Shown one piece after another: positions 56,791 to 64,000 of a stretch of DNA of 64,000 nucleotides (positions within the stretch are counted from its first letter, which is position 1; every line of letters begins with the position of its first letter). This DNA is from Fremontodendron californicum (lineage: Eukaryota; Streptophyta; Magnoliopsida; Malvales; Malvaceae). The stretch is from the NCBI GenBank assembly GCA_030761205.1, contig JAULJL010000029.1, positions 3,169,501-3,233,500 on the forward strand, in the 5' to 3' direction. The notes below the pieces were generated by a model that ran no database searches, was not told the origin of the DNA, and saw only the letters and a program-made list of their open reading frames with translations. The translations under genes and the position numbers were made by a program.

Positions 56791-58691
56791 TGATAACTCG
56801 TATAATTATATAGTTTTTAGTTATGTTTTATTATTGTTTTGTGTCAAATACGAGTTATTATTGTTTAGTCTAATTGTGTTTATGATCTTTTATATTTTTA
56901 TGTAATTTGGTGTTTTTCACAAGTTTCTTTGAGTGATTTCAGATTACTAGAATTAAGGGCAAATCCAGTTCAGTTCCAGTTCCGACACCTTTTGCCATAT
57001 CAGATATATCTGGAGTTTCACTGAAGCAATAAGGCTGAAATTTTAACCGTGCAAAGTTAAGAGGCATATCTATCTTTTTCATGTTTTACACTTCTTGAAA
57101 CGGAGTCGTTTTCCCTAGCGAAATCAACCATCAAGTTGGCTGATGTGCAATGACGTCTGTCCTGAGCAGTTTTCTTATTTTGACCATATCGTCCGATACA
57201 CATCAGCAAATGAGCTGATTCCAACGGCTATGAATCAGTAACTCATAGGGGAACATTTTTCTAGAAGACCATGTGATCAGATCAGGCCTCCAAGATTGAC
57301 AAAATCGACCATCAAGTTGGCTGATCAAAATGGTCATACAATATGACGAAAATTGTTAGAAAAATGCACCCACCTATTATACCTACCTTTGAAATTTGTA
57401 AATCTTGTCTCTTGTCATTTAGCCCTCCAAAATGTGTATAAATAGAGGGCCTTGGATGATTGTAGAGGATCATATTGTACATAGGTAGGATATTAGCCAT
57501 TTTAATAAAATTCTCTAAGTTTTCTTCTTCTTTCTTTTCTCTAGTTTTCTTTCTTTTCTCTAGTTTTCTTTTTCTTTAGAGAGAGCAAGAGGTTGGATAA
57601 TTAATATTCTTCCTCTTCTTCTTTCTTTCTTTTATTTTCTTCTTAGATTTTCTTTAATTTTATGTTTATGTTTACAATGCCTATGCTAGGCTAAACTTCT
57701 ATTTGGTTAAGGGTGATTTCAAAGCCCTAGACATGTTTTGTGATTGATTTTCAGATTCTATCTATCATTAATTTTCTATCAAAGTTGCTTATGTTCTTCT
57801 ACAAGAATTGTTCATGATGTTGTCTTGATTTATTTAGGTGTACAACTAGATAGATCTTGATAATTATCTATTGCTAGTCTAGGAGTCTTGATCCGTGTAA
57901 TTGTCTTGATTTCCTATTCATAAGTGGCAATTTGTGATTAATGATTATGGTCAAGTTTTCAATAATTGCAAAGTGGAACATAACCTAAGTTGAACAATCC
58001 GAGCTTATGTGTTTGTTGCTTAGATCAACCTATCTTTCTCATCATAAAGCTGCCATTAAATTGAATTTAGAGAGCTTATTCTAGGTTGTTTAATGGTTAG
58101 AGATTAAATAGAGAGCTTGTTCTATTTAACGACAAACTAAGGAAAGATTGGGATAACAGAGCTTGTTGTTATCTACGGTTGTTAACTTTGATAGTTGGTT
58201 GATATTGATAGATCTGAAATTGATTCTTAATGATGTCTAGTGGTGGAGAATGAAACCTTAACCATATTTTTCATATTTGATTCTTCTTACTTACTTGTTT
58301 TCTTACTTTTCTAGTTTCCTTATTTTTAAAAGTATATTTATTTTTATTGGCTGGTTATACCGCCTAATTTAGTATATATATTTTTATTGGCTAGTTATAC
58401 CGCCTAATTTAGTATATATATTTTTATTGGCTGGTTATACCGCCTAATTTAGTATATATATTTTTATTGGCTGGTTATACCGCCTTGCATCTTATTCTTA
58501 TTAATTACTTTAGTTTAAATCTCGCTTCAAAAACCCCTTTTCTTTTATTATTTTCTTTGAACGTAAGTTATAAACTATTAACTCATAGATTAAAACCCAA
58601 TCCCTGAGGACTCGACCCTTGCTAATCATTATACTTACAATTGATCTTTTTAGTGCAAGGTTAAATAAGATACACTCTTTTGGGTGCATCA
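56791..58691 (+). repeat. Shared LTR of the J tandem
   Basis: 1901 bp, TATA box at 57437-57444, the 181-base repeat spacing present once (57127 and 57308), four ggctggttataccgcc-type units near 58345-58485. Confidence 0.92.
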
Positions 58692-58697
58692 AGTTTT

Positions 58698-58715
58698 TGG
58701 CGCCGTTGCCGGGGA
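58698..58715 (+). promoter_or_regulatory. Primer-binding site of element J
   Basis: TGGCGCCGTTGCCGGGGA, exact tRNA-Asp type. Confidence 0.9.
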
Positions 58716-58854
58716 TTGTTTTCTTTAGTTTATTTGTTACTTGGTTTATTCTTATTTTCAGTTCTAATGAGTTTTATTTTCTTGTACATACGGGTTTTTC
58801 TTATCAAATTTTGAAAAAATATAAAAAAATATAAAAAAATATAAAAAAAAAACG

Positions 58855-59793
58855 ATGGAATTGAGCAATCTAACTCTTGAAGAGTTGGTGGCATACATGA
58901 ACATGGAAAATCAACAAGCCAATCTCACCTACCCAGTTCAACAATTGGCCATGGGAGGATGTCAAAGCCATCAAGTGTTCCAAGACCAACAGTATGATCA
59001 TTACTCAAACACTTACCATGAGGGATGGTGGGATCATACTAATTATGGCTACTCGAAAAATTACCAAGAAGTAGATCCTTATGCCAATTACACTCATCCA
59101 TCTAGCTTCAATCAATCATGGTCCCAAGAACCAGATCTTTTTCAACCACCACATATGACTCAAAACTCAGGTACTTATTTAGAAGATCTTGTCTATTCTC
59201 TTGTTACTGATACTTTGCAATTTCAACAGGAAACAAGGGCAAGCATCCAGAGTTTGGAAAAGCAAATGATCCAATTGACTAGTAGCATGGTGGGATGGGT
59301 AGCACAAAGATCTGAAGAACTCCCTGCCCAAACGATGATTAACCTAAAGGAGAATGCTACTATTGTGACCTTGAGGAATGAGGAACAAGATGAGGATGAG
59401 ACAAAATTAGAGATGAATTCTATTCTTGAGGATAATGAAGCCAATGATCCAAATAAGAGTATTTCGGCACCTGAGGTAACGTTTGAGATTCCAATTTTTA
59501 CTAATGTTTCTTCTCCACCTTTTCTTAGTAGATTCGCAAAGTTCAAGGAGGATGAACATGAACAAGACACGCTGGAAACCTTAAACAGTTTGTTTGTGGA
59601 TGTCATTCAACAAGTACCAAAAGATGCACCATTCCTCGATGAGATATGCACCACCAAGGATGATGGAATAATACTTGTAATGGAGAATGCATCCACTGTT
59701 GTGCAAAGAAAGTTTCCTCTCAAACGCATAAATTTGGGAAATTTCATGTATGAGCCTGACAAGCCTAAAAAGCCAAGAAGGGGTGTTGGTTAG
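58855..59793 (+). CDS. Zinc-knuckle-less gag-like protein of element J
   Basis: 312 codons, intact. It is closest to A (shares EANDPNKSISAPEVTFE and IQLTSSM). Leader repeats ataaaaaaat precede the ATG. It has the same structure and missing knuckle as A and B. Confidence 0.82.
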   Translation: MELSNLTLEELVAYMNMENQQANLTYPVQQLAMGGCQSHQVFQDQQYDHYSNTYHEGWWDHTNYGYSKNYQEVDPYANYTHPSSFNQSWSQEPDLFQPPHMTQNSGTYLEDLVYSLVTDTLQFQQETRASIQSLEKQMIQLTSSMVGWVAQRSEELPAQTMINLKENATIVTLRNEEQDEDETKLEMNSILEDNEANDPNKSISAPEVTFEIPIFTNVSSPPFLSRFAKFKEDEHEQDTLETLNSLFVDVIQQVPKDAPFLDEICTTKDDGIILVMENASTVVQRKFPLKRINLGNFMYEPDKPKKPRRGVG

Positions 59794-60337
59794 ATTCAAA
59801 ACACTAACTCAAGTGTTAATTGGGAAGGCAGCCCAATTAAAGATGAAATTGCCAACCTTCCATATTCAGATTTGCTTTCTCTTTCTTTTTCTTTTTCTTT
59901 TATTATTTTTATTATTTTTATTGTTTTTATATTTATTTCTTATGTTTCTTTGTTAATTGTGTTTACTGTTTTTAAGTTCATTTAGGCTGCATAAGTTTCT
60001 TTTGTTTAATAGTTCTTTTCTCTTACATATAATTCTTGCATTGGGGGATAATAGCATTACATTAATGACAATGTAAGAATTATGTGTGGGGGGAAGAATT
60101 TAGGATTTTATTTAGAGTGTTTTGTTTTTGAGTCTTTTTATGTTGTTTTTCTTTCTAATCCTTGTTTTGAAAATAACTAGATGTAAATATAATTTTTATT
60201 TTTTTTTAACCCCGGTTAAATGGCGGATAACGGTACTCCGTGATTATTTAAATCGGTTCCATCAGCTACCCACAAAACTGATATTGTATATAAATTTCTC
60301 TTTCAATTTCTCTTTCATTTTTTTTTCTTTTTTCAGG

Positions 60338-60874
60338 ATGGATGATATTCTCACAAGATTGCAGAAACGATTTCCTCCTTTTCCTCGAAATATTTTACTG
60401 AAGCTTTACCAAGTTCGATTTGAAAGATTAAGAATGCTTATGCACAAAGGGATTCCTGGAGACATACGTTGGATAATTGAAGCCAAGGTACGTGAAGATG
60501 AATATCTTCCTGTTTTTCATTTACCAGGTACAGGTAGAAGCACTTTTGCAAAGAAGCGACGAGCAAAGCGCATGAGTTCAAATTGCCACAAATGTGCACG
60601 ATGGACGTGTAACGGTAAATGTCGTTCTATTGGGATTCCGTCCTCTAATCGAGATGATAAAATTGAATTCATTAAGGATGGACTGAGTAAGGAGAATTTG
60701 GGTAATATCCAACTTTCTCTTGAGACGCATCCTAGTGGAGACGTACAAAGAGAAATTCTTGATTTATGGCCGCAATTCCAAAGGGAATGGCAACATCTTG
60801 GGAATCTGATGTTAAAAGACCCTGTTTGTCAGCTTGTAAGAAAACTGGATGGGAAGCATATCCTCGACTCATAG
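60338..60874 (+). CDS. Cys-rich basic protein, virus NABP-like (element J cargo)
   Basis: 178 residues, intact, from the ATG at 60338. The frame is open upstream to 60122 but that part is translated LTR-like spacer, and the other copies agree on the ATG after TTTTTTCAG|G. The basic patch and four Cys are unchanged. Compared with B it keeps Gly near 157 and has Phe for Leu60. Confidence 0.6.
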   Translation: MDDILTRLQKRFPPFPRNILLKLYQVRFERLRMLMHKGIPGDIRWIIEAKVREDEYLPVFHLPGTGRSTFAKKRRAKRMSSNCHKCARWTCNGKCRSIGIPSSNRDDKIEFIKDGLSKENLGNIQLSLETHPSGDVQREILDLWPQFQREWQHLGNLMLKDPVCQLVRKLDGKHILDS

Positions 60875-61354
60875 AAGGCGTTTAAGCCGTTTCTGGACGT
60901 AAAACCAGAGGAAGATGTGAGCCACAATCACAACTACAATAAATGACTTCTCAGTTTTTGGTTTGATTTGCAATAACTTCATTTTGGTTTAATTTACGTG
61001 TTGTTCGATTTGTGTAATTATTCTTTTTTTTTATTTGTCTTTTACGGTTGATTTTTCTTCTCTTTTTGATTTTCTTCCTGAAATCACGCAAAAATCTTTT
61101 GTTAGGTTAACATTTTCTTCTGACAGGTCAAATACACTTTCGGCGACATTATTACTCTTGACTTTTACGGTCGATTTTTCTTCTCTTTTTGATTTTCTTC
61201 CTGAAATCACGCAAAAATCTTTTGTTAGGTTAACATTTTCTTCTGACAGGTCAGATACACTTTCGGCGACATTATTACTCTTGTCTGATTCACTACTCAG
61301 TCCTCTATATATTACACCATGTACTCATTCTCTTTAAGGCACTCGAAAAAAAAA

Positions 61355-62001
61355 ATGGAAAGTACTTCGTCCCAGCGCATTAAAAAAATTTGTGTCTTTG
61401 GAGGTGCTTATCCAGGGAAAAATAACATATTCGCTGATGAAGCCATAAGAGTTGGAGTAATACTTGCCCAACAAAAGATCCAGTTGATTTATGGAGGCGG
61501 TAGTACGGGTTTAATGGGAGCAGTCGGTACAGCAGCACACGCCGGAGGAAGTCCAGTTCTAGGAATCGTGCCAAAACTATTCACAAGTTTTTGTGGACCT
61601 ACCGTGGGTAAGGAAATACAAGTCTGGAGTATCCCTGAACGGATAACAATCATGTACCATTCTGCCGATGCATTCATTGCTTTACCAGGAGGTCTGGGTA
61701 CATTGGAAGAAATAGCTTGCGTGGCTTCTTGGTCATCTTTGTCACAAATAAGAAACCCATTGGTTTGCTTAATATTAATGGTTATTTTAGTAATTTGCTT
61801 TCATATTTAGATAATGCTGTGGATAATGGATTCATGTTTTCAGAGGCAAGGAGAACCATAATTTCTGCTACAACCATTGAAGATTTACTCAAAAAGCTCC
61901 AAGCTTATGAGTATTTATCTGCTACGGTTGTTTCGCAAACGCTCGGAAAAAGAAAAAGAGATATGGACGAGCAAGGAGTGGATTGCACTTTGTCTTTGTG
62001 A
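61355..62001 (+). pseudogene. LOG: LOG gene with one-base deletion (element J cargo)
   Basis: It is the same gene as in A and B, but one G of a GG pair is missing at 61740/61741 (ATCTTTGTCAC against ATCTTTGGTCAC). The frame is lost just after SWSSL (codon 129), downstream of PGGLGTLEE, and the last third is open in another frame to 62001. The splice-acceptor-like sequence before the ATG also reads TCTTTAAGG where A and B have TCTTTCAGG. Both changes suggest relaxed constraint in this copy. Confidence 0.9.
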
Positions 62002-64000
62002 CATTATCTAACATTTTGTTTGTTGTGTCTCAGTTATAATAAGTGGTTAGCAACCTCTCCAGGTAATATCTCCTAAATCCTACCTTTAAAATTTGACATT
62101 GGGGACAATGTCATATTTTAGTATGGGGTAAGGGACATATTTTGCTAATTTAAAAAAAAAAAAATTGTTGTGTTTTAAGCCATTTAGAAGTATTCATTCT
62201 GAACAAGGTCTGAGTAAGGGAGACTTGAGACATACCTTGTCAGTTTGATTTCTTCTTTTCAAAAAAAAAAAAAAAGAGTTTGTTGTGTTTTAAGCAATTT
62301 AGAAGTATTCATTCTGAACAAGGTCTGAGTAAGGGAGACTTGAGACATACCTTGTCAGTTTGATTTTAATCTTTTTATGTTTACTTGTTAATTTTTGTTT
62401 AGTATTTTAGGATTATTTAGGTTGCATGAGTTTGTTTTGTTTTGTTTTGAGTCTAGTTGTTCCTATTCTTATGTTATTAGTTCTTTTCTCTTACACATGA
62501 TTCTTTCATTTGGGTTAATAGACTTACATTGAGGACAATGTAAGAATTAAGTGTGGGGGGAATGATTTAGGATTTCTTTTATTTTTGTCTACTATTTTTT
62601 TTTATGAGTCTTTATTATTATTTTTAGTGTGTTTTAGTTCTTTTTTAATACAATGATGAGATATGAATTGCATAGGTCTAAACTGGTTACTAGTGAGAAG
62701 ATTTTCATGAGAATTAAGCTTGATACTAATTTTTATAAGCCAATGTTAATATGATATGTTGATTGAGAAAAAAGCATGTTTAGACTTGATATTGACTTGT
62801 ATAATCATCCTTGTGAGTTTTTGAGCCTATAATGATTGATGCATTATACAAATCAATCTAATTTCTTTCTTGAGTGCTCTTATGATTACATGATTCTCTA
62901 GAACTTGCTTTAAACCGTTTGAGACTATATTGATACATGTGACAACATGAATATGATAGAGGCATTAGGATTATAACCAGAGCCAAACAGCCATCCATTA
63001 TTAATGTTCTAAGAGAACATCCCCACTAGTGAGCCAATTTGAGCCTACATTAAATATGATGTTTTATTGGTAACCACAACTTACACCTAGCCTAAATATA
63101 CTTATATCCTTACCCTTGTTCTAAAGATGAATTATATATTTTGAGACATATTGCAAAAAAAAAAAACAAGGGATATTTTTAGTTAAAAATTTGGGTTAGA
63201 AACAAGAAATAAGTGTGGGGGGAAAAGAAAAGAAAAGTCAAGAGAAAAAGAAATGGAATACTGGCAAATACATTCCTATGTAAAAAAAAAAAAAATGAAT
63301 CATCTCTTGAATTTGGAAAAAAGAAAAAGATGTTACAAAGTTGTTTAGAATGAAGAAAAGGCCCAACATGAATATCCGGCCTAGGTGACTATGTACTTGT
63401 AAAGAGTTTTGAGAAGTTTCTTTGTATAATTTTTTTATGTCTCTAAACTTTATGAACTCTTTGGAACCTTTGTGATATCTTTATCCTTTTGTTCTTCAAC
63501 CACATTACAAACCCCTTGGCCCAATTACAACCTTGATTAAAGACCTCTTGATTTATGAAGTTGCATGATCTTTTAGTGGAGAATAGGTGGACAAGCAAGC
63601 ATATGGTAGAAGTGTTTTCAGGAGATTGATTGAGTGTAAACACTTTACCACTACTTTAAAGAGTGAAAATCAAGAGAGTATCCCATGTGAGAAGTTGAGA
63701 TTAAGTTTGAATATGCACTATTTTGATTGAAATATGTTATGTTAATATTGGCTTAACTCAAACTATTTACATTCAAGCAAGATTTTTTGTGAATTTCTTT
63801 AAGCTATTGATTAGTTTTTAAGACTTGTCCGATGATTATCTCTAATTTATATTGGAAGGATTAGTTATAATTATTATTTTTAGTTTTTCTTATGTTTTCA
63901 ATGTTTGTGGGTATCGTCCTAGTAAACCCTCACGAGACTAAACTCGTCCACTAGGGACACCTAGGGGTTTAAAGGCTTGTGTCACATGCTAAGTGCCACC
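62002..64000 (+). other. Element J 3' untranslated internal region
   Basis: No gene. It has the hairpin GACATTG-GGGA-CAATGTC (about 62095), two copies of the acaaggtctgag motif (62186-62250 and 62301-62365), the D-like hairpin/PPT-like module (about 62521-62561), another G-run near 63214 and the conserved pre-PPT block at the very end. Confidence 0.75.

Larger units (their letters stand above)
56791..64000 (+). mobile_element. Element J: third LOG-carrying T-family element, running off the window
   Basis: The LTR at 56791-58691 serves both as 3' LTR of the deleted upstream unit and as 5' LTR of J, a tandem arrangement expected from unequal recombination between elements. A PBS, gag-like ORF, Cys-rich ORF and frameshifted LOG follow. 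By comparison with 56691-56790 the window ends about 94 bases before the 3' LTR of J. Confidence 0.88.

Overview
This is nuclear DNA of a flowering plant, most likely a eudicot. It is AT-rich and I can find no ordinary single-copy host gene in it. Almost every base belongs to nested, broken or tandem LTR retrotransposons of the Ty3/gypsy Athila/Tat (non-chromovirus) group. The lettered elements below were defined by LTR ends (TGAT...ATCA or TGTA...), primer-binding sites, polypurine tracts and target-site duplications (TSDs) read directly from the sequence.

Left part (1-18324). After about 1.25 kb of unassigned non-coding repeat comes element D (1252-17324). D is a gag-only, non-autonomous element. 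Its 5' LTR is split by element C (2557-13250, minus strand, TSD AAATC), an Athila-like gag-pol element that is now dead. The 3' LTR of D is cut at 17324 and joins a deleted minus-strand relative of C (17325-18324).

Middle part (18325-50885). An Ogre-like element E starts here, with a TGTAGACACC LTR, a PBS matching tRNA-Arg, ORF1, gag and protease. It was invaded twice. In gag (24326-29243, TSD ATTGG) sits a minus-strand D-type LTR (G), which itself holds the truncated gag element F. In protease (31461-49982, TSD AGGAT) sits element B, whose 5' LTR holds its sister A (32674-42194, TSD GCTTA). E runs into a 200-N assembly gap at 50886-51085.

Right part (51086-64000). This is a patchwork of LTR pieces, an inverted pol fragment and a tandem pair of B-like elements sharing an LTR. 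The last element, J, continues beyond the window.

The most interesting content is the family formed by A, B and J (called T here). These elements have no pol. Each carries a zinc-knuckle-less gag ORF, then a 178-residue Cys-rich basic protein resembling the nucleic-acid-binding proteins of plant flexi-like RNA viruses, then an intronless LOG gene (the cytokinin-activating phosphoribohydrolase LONELY GUY). Both cargo ORFs are intact in A and B. In J the LOG copy has a one-base deletion. The two LTRs of A have the same length (2085 bp) and differ at only about ten positions by eye, so A is very young. The working model is a D-like gag-only element that exchanged its U3 promoter and captured a two-gene cassette, and that is moved in trans by a C-type autonomous relative. 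The cargo could act on host hormone status and RNA metabolism or silencing. That function is inference; the gene content is visible in the sequence.
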